Notes under the pieces: generated by a model
The model's input: only the letters and a program-made list of their open reading frames with translations
What the model was told of the DNA's origin: nothing
Database searches by the model: none
Shown: positions 36,294-46,445 of the stretch, in pieces
Position numbering within the stretch: position 1 is the first letter of the stretch
Layout of the letters: each line of letters begins with the position of its first letter
From: Chitinophaga eiseniae
GTDB taxonomy: Bacteria; Bacteroidota; Bacteroidia; Chitinophagales; Chitinophagaceae
NCBI RefSeq assembly: GCF_012641265.1
Contig: NZ_JABAHZ010000001.1
Span: 1,926,997-1,990,996 of the forward strand
DNA: 64,000 nt
Direction: 5' to 3'
Program-made: the position numbers and the translations under genes

Positions 36294-39047
36294 TTATTTG
36301 ACAAGTTTGAGATTACTATTACCAAAACAGGTAAAGATAAATGCCACCGGGGCCCCTAACGCAAACATACCCTTGTTAAATGCCTGGATAGCCTCTCCCA
36401 GCTCTATTTGCCTCAAATAGAGATCTTCGAGCACTTGCTTTAGGAACCGGGTGCCAATACTGGCGTGTATGGTACCCTCCGTACCTATGATAGCAGCTGC
36501 GCCGGCGGTATGAAACGCTTTGGAGATAGAGTCCAGGCTATTAAAATTCATGGCCATACTACTGCAGTTGATTAAAAACACCATGGGGAGGGGCTCTCCT
36601 TCCCAGGCATCATCGCGCATAATCTTATTTTGCAATAGTTGCTGGTAGATCCATTTCTCAGGCGGAATAGTGCCAAGGCCTGCAGGCCATAGCGCTTTCG
36701 GGAACGTAATAATCCTGGAGCAATCCGGCTCGCCATTGATGGGATTTGTTTCCAGGTGCCCGATCACGGCGAGCACTAACGGCCTGGTTTTACTATCCCA
36801 CAACAGCGAGAGGAGATCCTTATCGTAAGTCATCTCTGTGAGTTGCGCCGGAAGTGATTGCAAATCGCTGCTTAACTGGATAGTGGCCTGGTCGGTAGAA
36901 TTTTTGGAGAAAATAATACGGTGATTGGCACTAACGCTCAATGTCATTACCGAATTAGTTGCAGCGTTTGTAGTTAACAGCTGTTCTATACGGTGACGTA
37001 TACCCCAGAAACCTGAAGTACAATAACATTTATAATGAGGGTTATGCGGGCATCCCTGCCAGGACGCATCATAAAAATCCTTGTACAGACCAGGATCAAA
37101 AGGCTTACCGGTGCAAACAGGGTGCGGAGCACTCCCCTTTATGTCTGTGGGCATCGGATAGTCGTAAATAGCTGCCCAGGGAAAGGCAAAATCCATTTGG
37201 TGCCTGGCAATCGTGATCTGCTGGTCAGAAATCTCCCTGATCTCCTTTAACTTCTTACCCAGGGGCGTTTTGGAAGGTTCAAAAAATAAATTATATCTAC
37301 CAGAGCCGAACTTGGCCAACTTGCGTACATCTTCATAAAACGACTCGCTAAGTGGCCGCCCTTCCAGCTCTTTCAGGTTATACCTGGGCACCTCCTGTCC
37401 ACCATAAATATCCCTGATCAGCTGGCAAAATTGGGTTTGCGCCGCTTCAATATCGGCTTGATTGATCCCGGCAATCTCTTCTGCGACCTCCTCTTTCTTA
37501 AAGAAAATCGAATGTGTTCCATTTTGATTCCCGTTCACGCCAATAAACAAACTCCGTTCCTTTAGCTCACTGAGGTTATCAAATTTCTCCGAGTTGGCAA
37601 TATCCAACCTTACACTAATAGCCGGAAGCAAAGAAAAACTGATCCAGCCTGCCATCCTGGCCTCCAGGATAAACGACTGCAGTAAAACATTGCGGTGAAA
37701 AATGCCTATCCTCAAGCTGGCTATTTTCCCCTCTTCAGGGGTCACCAGGTCGAACGTGGCCACCTTCGATTCTCCTTCCAACGGTAAAAATATCGTCTGC
37801 AACGATGCTGACTTCAATGCAAAATCCTTTGGAAACACCACGATATCAATCTCGTGTCCCTTTTCATATTTAAGGTCAGGCAGCAATGGGTCTATCGAAG
37901 GCTCCTTCCCTGTCATCAGGCTATGCGACCCTATCTGACCTATTTTGACATGGAGGCGATAAAAAGCACCACGTTTTATCCGCGAATATTTGCTTAACCA
38001 CTTCCCGGGGCGCTCCCCCTCCTCAACTGCTACATCTACTTTACGACCCTTTTCTTGTATGTTGGCGTCGTTATTTTTACTTTTATTATCGTCGTCATCT
38101 ATCAGTATCCATTTTTCACCTTTAGTGCTGGACATCCGCTCATTAGCAGCCTCCGTTACAAATATATTATCCTTCTTAGGGAGAAAATGGAAATCCAGAT
38201 TACCATCCGGGCTGGACATTAATATCGGATGGGTAGGATACAAATTTTCTTCCCGGATAGAACCCAACTGCTCATGCAAAGAAACACCGTTGGCCAACCC
38301 ATAAAATAATTGTTGTAAATAACGTAACTGGCTGGTAGATGAATTAAGGATAATACTGTTAACAGGCAATAGTTTCAGCGTCTCATAAATAAAATTCAAA
38401 ATATCTCCCTGGTAGTCGTAATAGTCAACATCAGATACTATTACAATGATCAATCGATTGGACTCATTAAATCCCCCTGTCCGCAAAATACTCATGAGCT
38501 CCCAATACCCCAATATTAATATATCGTATAAGGACCAGCCTTCAAATAAGCTTAATCGCTCAAATGGGAATTCCGGGGAAATTAAATCAGACAGCTGATC
38601 TACCAGCATCCCATTGACGAACCCATAGCCAATTCTGCTCCGGTAGTTTTTTGCCGGCTTTGAAAGAATATACTTATTAAAATAGTAGAGCTGACAATCA
38701 GCCCCCCGGGGGATAATGACAGGCAGCAATTGCCGGATTAAAGCGTCTTTTCGGAGTAGTGGCAGGTGAGGCCACAGGGAGATTCCCCCGATATCTGCAA
38801 AGACGGAAAATGATTCCTTTTCGTCTCCAAGCAATCTGGGCAGTTTATCTACAAATATCCCTATATACTGCAATAGAACAGGATCGATAAACAACGGTTC
38901 TGGCCAACCTTCTAACTCAAGCATCTGAAACGCTTCCCAGGCAATAGCCTTTTCCCCGGAACTATCTTCATAGTTCAACGTCAACATACTTTCGTGGATA
39001 CGAACAAATTCCAGCTTAATCCATTTCACGGCATTGGGCATACTCAT
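36294..39047 (-). CDS. CHAT-domain (caspase-like) protein
   Basis: 917 residues, no signal peptide. The C-terminal CHAT-type domain (about 740-910) has the His-Cys dyad: His764 in LVLAVIGHLETN and Cys828 in VFLINCSSMAMN, followed by AAAIIGTEGTIHASIGTRFL and ELGEAIQAF, as in CHAT/caspase HetF-like peptidases. The N-terminal part (about 200-290) also has a CHAT-like trace (LQQLFYGLANGVSLHEQL) without an evident dyad. The middle (about 355-520) is beta-rich. An Asp-rich linker (WILIDDDDNKSKNN) lies near 318-331. The presumed protease is co-transcribed with a membrane protein gene (8-base gap). Known CHAT proteins act in caspase-like signalling and antiphage defence, but no function is proven here. 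Confidence 0.78.
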   Translation of the reverse strand: MSMPNAVKWIKLEFVRIHESMLTLNYEDSSGEKAIAWEAFQMLELEGWPEPLFIDPVLLQYIGIFVDKLPRLLGDEKESFSVFADIGGISLWPHLPLLRKDALIRQLLPVIIPRGADCQLYYFNKYILSKPAKNYRSRIGYGFVNGMLVDQLSDLISPEFPFERLSLFEGWSLYDILILGYWELMSILRTGGFNESNRLIIVIVSDVDYYDYQGDILNFIYETLKLLPVNSIILNSSTSQLRYLQQLFYGLANGVSLHEQLGSIREENLYPTHPILMSSPDGNLDFHFLPKKDNIFVTEAANERMSSTKGEKWILIDDDDNKSKNNDANIQEKGRKVDVAVEEGERPGKWLSKYSRIKRGAFYRLHVKIGQIGSHSLMTGKEPSIDPLLPDLKYEKGHEIDIVVFPKDFALKSASLQTIFLPLEGESKVATFDLVTPEEGKIASLRIGIFHRNVLLQSFILEARMAGWISFSLLPAISVRLDIANSEKFDNLSELKERSLFIGVNGNQNGTHSIFFKKEEVAEEIAGINQADIEAAQTQFCQLIRDIYGGQEVPRYNLKELEGRPLSESFYEDVRKLAKFGSGRYNLFFEPSKTPLGKKLKEIREISDQQITIARHQMDFAFPWAAIYDYPMPTDIKGSAPHPVCTGKPFDPGLYKDFYDASWQGCPHNPHYKCYCTSGFWGIRHRIEQLLTTNAATNSVMTLSVSANHRIIFSKNSTDQATIQLSSDLQSLPAQLTEMTYDKDLLSLLWDSKTRPLVLAVIGHLETNPINGEPDCSRIITFPKALWPAGLGTIPPEKWIYQQLLQNKIMRDDAWEGEPLPMVFLINCSSMAMNFNSLDSISKAFHTAGAAAIIGTEGTIHASIGTRFLKQVLEDLYLRQIELGEAIQAFNKGMFALGAPVAFIFTCFGNSNLKLVK

Positions 39048-39800
39048 AAGGATTAATGTTTGGGGTGGACGGCGCTGGGTCGTCTATAGTAAGTTCGGAC
39101 TTATTTTTGAAAAAATCAAGACATGCCGGTATTGTCTGAAAAGCAGGAGCTTCTAAAATTTTCGCTGTGCGTTGCCCAGGGAGGTATTAGTTTTACCATC
39201 GACCAGTCGTCACGCTATCCGGATTCGACAGCTAATGTGCGATATTATTATCGTCAAGCATCCTAACTAAAACAAGTTAATTTTTATATACAATGGGGTA
39301 ATATTCGATAAGCCTTGTATATTTTCATTGGATATCTTTGGTGCATTCAACCAGTGAGCAATTTATTTTTTCCTGCAGTAGCAAAGGATAAGACGTATCT
39401 TGCCATAACTGCTGAAATAGCCCAGGTAATTATAAGATACCTTCAGTAAGTGACAATGATCAAATGCACGCCTTTTCTTAATTAAAATAATACCCATAAC
39501 AAAAGAGATAAAGCTGTGAACCTGGAAAAATGATGCAGATCGAGCCCTATTTGCATATAATATGATTACGGTGTAACCTGTTTACAGCAGTATAAAACCT
39601 ACAATTTACCCTGTAAAAACCCAAATACAACCCGTGTGAATCCTTCCATCTACCGCAAGTCTGGAGGTTTTCCCGATAGCAATAAGCTTTAAACTTAAAA
39701 ACATACCAGCAGTGAAGCGAAATAGCAATATTTCTGCTACTGTACATGTCATCCTGTATATTTCGATCACTATCCACAATTACCCAAAATCAAATTAACA
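39048..39800. other. Gene-free stretch upstream of CHAT and metallopeptidase genes
   Basis: Divergent promoter region of the CHAT gene (minus) and the metallopeptidase gene (plus). The 200 bases next to the CHAT start contain minus-strand frames without start codons, such as one reading RTAKILEAPAFQTIPACLDFF that overlaps the CHAT start; these may be gene remnants. The rest is AT-rich with no terminators, repeats or RNA genes seen. Confidence 0.5.
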
Positions 39801-40538
39801 ATGAAAAAGAACATTCAAACACTCTCTTCTATTGTACTATCAGCACTACTTCTGGCTTCATGCAGCAAAAGCGCTAATGCGCCTGTAGCTCCTGAAAAAA
39901 AAGATAATGCAGCCAAAGTGCTCACTTACATTCAAAGCCTGGGCTTTTCCCAGCGCAATATCGTTGATAACGGCGACGCATATATCGTTGATGACGATAT
40001 TCGCTTCCCTAAAGACATGAAAGTTCCTGGAGGCAAAGCGTCCACAGAGCAAAGGTGGTCAGGTAGCAAGCTGACTGCTGCTAATGCGTTGAATGTTCGC
40101 ATCAAAGTAGATCCCAGCATGACTTCGATGATGCCTGAAATCAATTCTGCTATTGACCAGTGGAACAATATCGGGGGCGATATAGCTTTACACTTCAGCA
40201 TAGTTGACGATGCACCCTATGACATATTAATCAGGGATGCCGATCTCGGTGAAGGTATCTGCGGCCGGGGCACCTTTCCTTCCGGTGGCAGCGCTGGTAA
40301 TCTTATCCAAATCAACAAAACGCTTATTGCTGGTAACAGTTTCGCACAACGCCAGCGCACTATTACGCATGAAATTGGGCATAACATTTCCATCACCCAC
40401 ACAAATGAACCCAACGGTGCGATAGTCCCCGGCACGCCTGCTACTGATGCAAATTCTCTGATGAATGGAGGTCAGTGCAATGTCGGGGCTACCGTATTAT
40501 CAAACTATGACAAGATAGCCGCACGGTGGTTATATTAA
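39801..40538 (+). CDS. HEIGH-type zinc metallopeptidase, lipoprotein
   Basis: 245 residues with lipoprotein signal LLLASC (Cys21). The zinc site HEIGHNISITH (His190, Glu191, His194, His200) follows HExxHxxxxxH and the name-giving HEIGH of the dual-action HEIGH peptidase family (M57-like). Upstream SAIDQWNNIGGDIAL is typical of that family's core. Likely a surface or periplasmic peptidase. Monocistronic; a strong terminator lies 85 bases downstream. Confidence 0.85.
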   Translation: MKKNIQTLSSIVLSALLLASCSKSANAPVAPEKKDNAAKVLTYIQSLGFSQRNIVDNGDAYIVDDDIRFPKDMKVPGGKASTEQRWSGSKLTAANALNVRIKVDPSMTSMMPEINSAIDQWNNIGGDIALHFSIVDDAPYDILIRDADLGEGICGRGTFPSGGSAGNLIQINKTLIAGNSFAQRQRTITHEIGHNISITHTNEPNGAIVPGTPATDANSLMNGGQCNVGATVLSNYDKIAARWLY

Positions 40539-40623
40539 AAACTGTTATGGCCACTATCCAGTAGCTTATCTGCAAAAGATAAGCAACCTATCCACATGAT
40601 GAAATGATCGGGATATAACAGGT

Positions 40624-40656
40624 ATCCGCTCCGGCCTGCCGGAGCGGATTTTTATT
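40624..40656 (+). terminator. Rho-independent terminator
   Basis: ATCCGCTCCGGC pairs perfectly with GCCGGAGCGGAT around a two-base CT gap (effective loop larger), followed by TTTTATTTT. It ends the metallopeptidase transcript. Confidence 0.85.
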
Positions 40657-40777
40657 TTCCCGGCATCCAGAATAAGCTGTCGGCCGGCACGTTTTCCCTT
40701 ATCATAGAAGAAAACGGATGATAATAACTGGTAATAATAAGGTTTAACAATGCTTGCTCAAGTTCCTGCACGGCAGC

Positions 40778-42217
40778 CTACTGGTGTAAACTTTGCAATA
40801 TTTTCTTCCCGTTGGTATTATTGGAATTGAGCTTAATAGACTGCTGGTACATTTTAATGGCTTCTTCCCGCAGGCCTCCTTTTAGCAGTGCCTCCCCATA
40901 ACTATCATAAGCATTCCAGCTGTCGGGATAAATTGCTGTTACCAGTTTGAATACAGCAGTGGCTTCCTTCAGCCGCCGGCTGCTCATCATCCGGTAGGCC
41001 CAGTCGTTCAGCTCCGTTTCCGGTGCGTTAAAGCCAGGCCGTGCTTTTTGAAGTTCCCTGTAAACAGGTAATGCCTGGTCAAATCCTTTTTTATTAAGCT
41101 GCATGCGCAAGGTGGTAATTGGGTCAGCGGCCGGAATATCCGGGTTATAGTATCCCGCCAGTTCATCCAAAATGTCTTCCGGGTAGGAGCCTGCCAGGTT
41201 GGTTAACACAACAATCGCCAGGTCATCATCCGGATAAACGACGAATGCCGAGCGTCCGCCGCCGGTGGCGATAATGGCACGATGATGGGGACGTGGTTTA
41301 GTCATCCAGCCCAGCGCCCATTGCGTGGGCGTACCGTTGTTAAAAGTGCCGGGCGTCCCAAGCCGGGTAAGGGAAGATTTGGAAGAAAACAGTTTACCTT
41401 GCTGCAAACTGATGATCCAATTAGCGATATCACCGGCAGTGCTGTTCAGGCCGGAGGCTGTTCGCCGGCCTGGGGCAAATTCTGCATAGTTCATCACCAG
41501 TTTTTCAGCGGGCAGGTTTTGCCCATCCATATATGTTACATACCTGTATCCCTGTACCATATCAGGGATTACCTCTCTTGAATCGCCAAAAACTGTTTCC
41601 TTCATGCCGGCCGGTCGGAACTGTTTTTCTTCAAATACTTTACTAAATGGCTGGTGGCTGTATTTGTCGATGATCTTTCCCAGCAAAGCATAATTGGTTT
41701 GGTTGTAACTGAACTGCTCTCCCGTGGGAAACTCCATGGGCACTGTTTTTAGCTTCTCCCATATAGCAGCTTCTGTTGCGCCGGCAGGTAAGCCACCGCC
41801 GGTGGCGGTTAACAGTTTCAACAAATCCGGCAACCCGGAAATATGTGTCAGTAATTGCCAGATCTTTACCGGTTGCCACTTTTCAGGAAGGCTATCGATA
41901 TAATCCCCTACCGCAGCATCCAGTGAAATGGTCCCTTGCTCCACCAGCTGCATAATAGCTACACCGGTAAAAGCTTTGGTACAGGAGTTAATCGCGAAAA
42001 TGCTGTGATTGTTTACGGGAACACGGTTGGAAATGTTAGCCATGCCGTATGACTTCATCAAATCAATCTTTCCATGTTTCACCACCGCCAGTTGCAACCC
42101 GGGAATGCGCCGTTCCAACATTTCTCTTTTTATGAAACTATCGATATCGGGCTGTTGCGCGAAACCTACACGGAACACGCCCAGGATAAGAAGCAGGGTG
42201 ATAAGGTTCGTTTTCAT
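40778..42217 (-). CDS. Serine hydrolase of the beta-lactamase family (S12) with C-terminal TPR
   Basis: 479 residues from the ATG at 42215-42217 that begins MKTNLITLLLILGVFRVGFAQ (signal peptide); the longer frame to 42331 lacks a signal. SxxK motif Ser78-Lys81 in INSCTKAF; second motif YNQTNYALLG, where the usual Tyr-x-Asn reads Tyr-Asn-Gln; third region ATGGGRSAF. TPR-like helices follow at the end (EATAVFKLVTAIYPDSWNAYDSYGEALLKGG). Typical Bacteroidota S12 esterase/peptidase; probably not a true beta-lactamase. Confidence 0.88.
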   Translation of the reverse strand: MKTNLITLLLILGVFRVGFAQQPDIDSFIKREMLERRIPGLQLAVVKHGKIDLMKSYGMANISNRVPVNNHSIFAINSCTKAFTGVAIMQLVEQGTISLDAAVGDYIDSLPEKWQPVKIWQLLTHISGLPDLLKLLTATGGGLPAGATEAAIWEKLKTVPMEFPTGEQFSYNQTNYALLGKIIDKYSHQPFSKVFEEKQFRPAGMKETVFGDSREVIPDMVQGYRYVTYMDGQNLPAEKLVMNYAEFAPGRRTASGLNSTAGDIANWIISLQQGKLFSSKSSLTRLGTPGTFNNGTPTQWALGWMTKPRPHHRAIIATGGGRSAFVVYPDDDLAIVVLTNLAGSYPEDILDELAGYYNPDIPAADPITTLRMQLNKKGFDQALPVYRELQKARPGFNAPETELNDWAYRMMSSRRLKEATAVFKLVTAIYPDSWNAYDSYGEALLKGGLREEAIKMYQQSIKLNSNNTNGKKILQSLHQ

Positions 42218-42446
42218 GGTTGTTATTTGGTCTGGAAACTGGTCTACCGGAAAGGTGCAGCACAATGATACAATAAAAATGGAAGCCGGCGTTCTGGATA
42301 ACTTGCCGAGACCGACTTTCATCGACACCATGAAGTATGGGATATCCTATTCTTTGAATTTCACAATTATTCATTTGATAACACCAACCAGCAAAACAGC
42401 GTGAGGCCATAGCTTTGTATCATCAAAACAAAACAGGGTATAGCAC

Positions 42447-42830
42447 ATGAAAACTCCAGTAAACAAAGCCGGTATAGCAGACGAAAAGCATTTGATCCTG
42501 CTGACACTGAATGACTATCTACAGGGACGTCCGGTAAAAGACATAGAAAGGCTCCGGGCGGCGTTTCACCCCGATGCACGCATCAGGACCATCATAGCCG
42601 GAAAGCTGGTTCAATGGACACTGCCACAATACCTGGACCTGGTTGCCCAGGCAACACTGCAGGAGTGCCAACCGGAACTTCTGTCATATACCTGGGATGG
42701 GGACACCGGGTCGGCCCACGTACAATTGACCTTTGACACCTTCCGGTTCATTGACCGGTTTAACCTGGTAAAGTTAGACGGGAAATGGTGGATCGTAGAT
42801 AAGATCTCCTATCGGGAAGAGCTGCAGTGA
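42447..42830 (+). CDS. NTF2-like (putative lumazine-binding type) protein
   Basis: 127 residues, cytoplasmic. Starts with the helix EKHLILLTLNDYLQGRPVKDIERLRAAFHPDARI and continues with strands LVQWTLPQYLDLV, GDTGSAHVQLTFDTFRFIDRFNLVKLDGKWWIVDKI, characteristic of the SnoaL/NTF2 fold group with lumazine-binding-like annotation. Members are binding or isomerase-like proteins of unclear role. Divergent from the S12 hydrolase gene. Confidence 0.8.
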   Translation: MKTPVNKAGIADEKHLILLTLNDYLQGRPVKDIERLRAAFHPDARIRTIIAGKLVQWTLPQYLDLVAQATLQECQPELLSYTWDGDTGSAHVQLTFDTFRFIDRFNLVKLDGKWWIVDKISYREELQ

Positions 42831-42916
42831 GCGTTTATAACATAACAAGCCCCCCGTAAGATAACTACCAGAAATGTGAAGGGTTAAATATGCACAGATA
42901 TAGCATGACAGCAGAG

Positions 42917-42961
42917 GGCTGACTAAAAAACATATACCGGGCATATGCTTTTTAGTCAGCC
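42917..42961. terminator. Bidirectional terminator
   Basis: GGCTGACTAAAAA pairs perfectly with TTTTTAGTCAGCC; inside it CATAT pairs with ATATG around a short loop. The A and T tracts on both arms suit termination in both directions, between the convergent genes ending at 42830 (+) and 42984 (-). Confidence 0.85.
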
Positions 42962-42983
42962 TTAAGTTTTGGATATGTGTGTG

Positions 42984-43598
42984 TTATTGTTTTGGTACCG
43001 TAATGGTTGGATCCCATTGGAAATAGCCATATATGGTTTGATTATTTCCGGAATCATCCAACGTGTATAGCGCAAAATTCACCATAAATGCTTCGGTTCC
43101 AGGTTGACCTACCGTTGCTTTATAGGAATAAAAGGTGACTGATTTCTGTTTCGGAGGCAACCCATTTGAATCTTTGTCTGGATTTACTACTACTGCACCT
43201 GTTCTTGTTACAGGGGTATATTGAAATGTGTCAAATACGTCGTCATTACCTGATACATTCGGGTTCTTAACAATACCATACAAAATCACTGCATTATCCT
43301 GATTATCAGAAGCAGATACTGCACGGAAAGAAACGGTATCCTCTACATGTGCTTTGAAATTTAAGTCGGCGGTACCCTGACCACTGATGATTCCGCGTGA
43401 TCCGGTACAAACCATGTATTCGCTATCATGGTCTATCGGATATGGATTATCTTGTGTGTACTTGGTAAGATCAATCTTGTGATCTTCACAATATTTAATT
43501 ATATAGCTTGTGTCGATCACTATGGTAATTTCAATATCAGCTGGTTCATACTGATCTGTGTGAGCACCTTTTACTGGTTTTGTTCTTGTGGTTGTCAT
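42984..43598 (-). CDS. AidA/PixA-family inclusion body protein
   Basis: 204 residues. It fits the AidA/PixA family: ADIEITIVIDTSYIIKY near the start, MVCTGSRGIISGQGTADLNF, AHVEDTVSFRAVSASDNQDNAVILYGI in the centre, and FALYTLDDSGNNQTIYGYFQWDPTITV at the end. Family members form cytoplasmic inclusions in Xenorhabdus and are quorum-regulated in other bacteria. No signal peptide. It is divergent from the tyrosinase operon with a 745-base AT-rich gap. Confidence 0.82.
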   Translation of the reverse strand: MTTTRTKPVKGAHTDQYEPADIEITIVIDTSYIIKYCEDHKIDLTKYTQDNPYPIDHDSEYMVCTGSRGIISGQGTADLNFKAHVEDTVSFRAVSASDNQDNAVILYGIVKNPNVSGNDDVFDTFQYTPVTRTGAVVVNPDKDSNGLPPKQKSVTFYSYKATVGQPGTEAFMVNFALYTLDDSGNNQTIYGYFQWDPTITVPKQ

Positions 43599-44343
43599 AA
43601 AATAGGATTTTTAAGTTTATACCTACTCTGTTATGGCTTTTCGGTATCCGCCATTTATTTAAGAAATAGCTATTGGAAACGAAGAAAACAATCATGACAG
43701 GGCATAGTATCCCCCAAATGTATTAAGCATTCATGAATGAAACGGCTGTAAAGTCCTGGCAGTAAAGACTAACCGTTAACATTACAGATGAATGTTTATG
43801 CCCGTAAATGTTTTTGTTATAGCTTTTCCAGTCTTTTCGTGCAGTAATCTTGGGTAGGGTATAACGCCTTAGATCACGGTTATTTTGAGTTAATGATAAA
43901 AAGTTGCTGCCTTAACAACAAGCGCAGATGTTATTTTGTTTGACGGGAAGAATTTTTTTATAAAAAATATATTCCTAACCGGTCAATATTTTCTATCTAA
44001 TTTATAATTAGCAATCCGAACAGTATATAATGAACCATGTTTTTTAGACCGCTTCTTTGTAATAGTATAGAAAAAATTTGATTTTTGGATTTTTTTAAAT
44101 AGATTAGACAATCATTATTCAGAACTATCCGCCCTGTTTCATAAGATTCAACAGTACGTTACCCGTTACAGCATTTAATTCAACCCTCAAATAACCTTTG
44201 ACCTCAGCACTTGATACGCGCTCATATTACCTATTTTTTTTGTCCTGATTAAGCCAGAAAGCATTGTACTTTTTGCCTGATCTGTCATTTCATTTCTTCA
44301 ACAGAAAATGTTAATTCTATCCATTTATCAAACACTTCAGCTT
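43599..44343. other. AT-rich divergent intergenic region
   Basis: 745 bases between the AidA-like gene (minus) and the tyrosinase operon (plus). Very AT-rich from about 43900. No reading frame of interest, RNA gene or repeat recognised. It must hold promoters in both directions, and its size suggests extensive regulation. Confidence 0.5.
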
Positions 44344-45858
44344 ATGAAAAAAGCACTCCTCATTATTACCACCGGTATTGCAGCAGGGGCAGCCCTGATC
44401 GTTTCTTTTAAGCAGTCGCCCACCAGGGCTGCGGCTGTGCATGGAAAAGCGGAACAGTTTAGTTTTAATATAACATTCGATTCGACCGTTCCCAATACAC
44501 TGAGTCAATACGCTGATTCTGCCGCTCTATGCAGCTTTGCCTGGAATGAGTTTTTTGCGCTGAACTGGAAATCAAGTTATAAGAAAAATACGCACGTATA
44601 CAGAGGATATGCGGATCCCCAATGGACATATAATGATCAAAGCGCTTACCCAATGAATGATCCGGTAGTATGGGAAACCTATGCTCATCGTGTTGAGCTG
44701 AGACCTAATCATGGGAATACGCTCCCTTTCGATAAGGTTCCGAGGTATGATTATCAAAAATATATTCCCCGCAAGGATAATAGTGTTGATACAACTTTAT
44801 TCAATAACCTGGACGAGAACAATGAAATTGGCTCCTGTGACCTGTATGCAAAAGTCAATCTGTACAATACCCAATATCAGGTATTGTATCAGGCAAAAGT
44901 AAACAGGGATGAATATGATTACAAGCGTAAGAATTATCCTGATGAGGCGTCTTTAATAGCTGCGGTAAATAAAACTGCCAGCAATATCAAAAAGGATTCA
45001 GCCTATTATAATCCAAAAGACTATCCAGGTGGTAAGTATACAGGAGGCAATTGTAATTGCCCTCCCGGTATATTTTGCCTGCCATGTGGAAACGCTAAGG
45101 ATCCTGATACACGTTTTGGTAAATATACCGGGGCATTGGAGGTAAAGAGCGCCTGGAGAGAGATGACCAATGACGCAGAAGCAAATACCCATTTTACCCG
45201 GAAAGTAATTGTCTATGAAAAGGATCCGAAAACAGGTAAAACGGTTTCCGTAAACAAAACATACGGGCTTATAGGTATTCATATCATCCATAAACTTGCT
45301 AACTACCCTGCTTTCACCTTTGCTACCTTTGAACATGTAGATGTTGAAAATGATAGCATGGGTTACATAGAGTTGCCACGAAAAGGCAATCCTACACCAC
45401 AACGATACGATCGTTTTCATCCAATATCCGTTGTGGCAGATGCTTCCACCAAATATGTACAGGATCAATTAAAGAAAAAGAATCCAAAATCCATCTGGTT
45501 GAATTACCGCCTGGTAGGTGTGCAGGGCATGCCTACTAATGATAGCACTTCATTCAGCTTCTACCTGGCTAACTATGTCATAGAATCAGATCGAACACTG
45601 GGAAATTTCAGAGGAAGCGGCTTCAAGCATCCTCATGATGGACGTCATAATGTTTTCATAAATGGAAAACATTACAGTATGGGAGGCTGTCAGGGCTGCC
45701 ATGGCGCTGCCCAGGGAATAGGAGCTGATTTCTCTTTCTTGATGGATGCGACTTCTAATCAGCCGGATAAAGTACCAGATATCGACAGAACAGACGACAA
45801 ACTGAAAGCGTATATAGCTTCATTTGAAAAGCTGGAGAAAGCAGAAAAGAAAAAATGA
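44344..45858 (+). CDS. Exported protein with a C-terminal CxxCH haem-binding motif
   Basis: 504 residues starting MKKALLIITTGIAAGAALIVSF (signal peptide); an upstream ATG at 44308 adds 12 residues before it. The only c-type haem motif is Cys449-x-x-Cys452-His453 in GGCQGCHGAAQG near the end. Another Cys-rich patch, CNCPPGIFCLPCG, lies near residues 239-251. The rest has no recognised domain. First gene of the tyrosinase operon, so probably a periplasmic electron carrier for, or coupled to, the copper enzyme. The function is inferred. Confidence 0.78.
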   Translation: MKKALLIITTGIAAGAALIVSFKQSPTRAAAVHGKAEQFSFNITFDSTVPNTLSQYADSAALCSFAWNEFFALNWKSSYKKNTHVYRGYADPQWTYNDQSAYPMNDPVVWETYAHRVELRPNHGNTLPFDKVPRYDYQKYIPRKDNSVDTTLFNNLDENNEIGSCDLYAKVNLYNTQYQVLYQAKVNRDEYDYKRKNYPDEASLIAAVNKTASNIKKDSAYYNPKDYPGGKYTGGNCNCPPGIFCLPCGNAKDPDTRFGKYTGALEVKSAWREMTNDAEANTHFTRKVIVYEKDPKTGKTVSVNKTYGLIGIHIIHKLANYPAFTFATFEHVDVENDSMGYIELPRKGNPTPQRYDRFHPISVVADASTKYVQDQLKKKNPKSIWLNYRLVGVQGMPTNDSTSFSFYLANYVIESDRTLGNFRGSGFKHPHDGRHNVFINGKHYSMGGCQGCHGAAQGIGADFSFLMDATSNQPDKVPDIDRTDDKLKAYIASFEKLEKAEKKK

Positions 45859-45972
45859 ATACGTTGATATTTAGAGATTTAATTATTTAGTGACGTGGAT
45901 AAAATCATTATCCGTGGCTGGATTACGTAAAAATACCTTTCGGCCTTTCCTCTTACAATATCAATATGGGCT

Positions 45973-46443
45973 ATGGAAAATTTAAATGAATGCAACACTT
46001 GTAATTGCCATGTCAGGCATTCCGATGAGCAGCCATCATCGGGGACGATGTCCTCGAAAACAGCCAGGAGTGTACCTTCGGTCATATTGAGCATCCTGAT
46101 TGCTTTTTTTCCGAAATGTCCTATGTGCTGGGCTGTTTATATGAGTATGTTCGGTAGCCTGGGATTGGCGAAGCTACCTTATATGAAATGGCTGCTGCCT
46201 GTAATGATGGTCTTCCTGGCGATACATCTTTTCTTTTTGTATAAGCGGATAAGAGTGGCAGGCTACCTGCCTTTCATTATCAGCATGCTGGGTGCGGTTT
46301 TTATTATGAGCAGCCGCGCGTTCTTCCCTGGCGCGCAATGGTCGCTGATTGTGGGCGTTGGCATGATCCTGACAGGATCTTTATTGAATAATTTCCCCAA
46401 TGTATCCTTGAAACTTATTCACAAGAAACATAAAATTGCTTAA
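45973..46443 (+). CDS. MerC-like small membrane protein with CPMC motif
   Basis: 156 residues with about four membrane segments from residue 33. The first holds Cys49 and Cys52 in FFPKCPMCWAVY, like the metal-binding site of MerC-type transporters. The N-terminus is Cys- and His-rich (NECNTCNCHVRHSDE), suggesting a metal-binding tail. Its stop is 2 bases before the tyrosinase start, so it may supply copper to that enzyme; inference only. Confidence 0.72.
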   Translation: MENLNECNTCNCHVRHSDEQPSSGTMSSKTARSVPSVILSILIAFFPKCPMCWAVYMSMFGSLGLAKLPYMKWLLPVMMVFLAIHLFFLYKRIRVAGYLPFIISMLGAVFIMSSRAFFPGAQWSLIVGVGMILTGSLLNNFPNVSLKLIHKKHKIA

Positions 46444-46445
46444 CT

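Noticed and set aside
42009..42404. 131-codon + strand frame
   Set aside because: It is antisense to the beginning of the S12 hydrolase gene, which has signal peptide and SxxK motif; a shadow frame.
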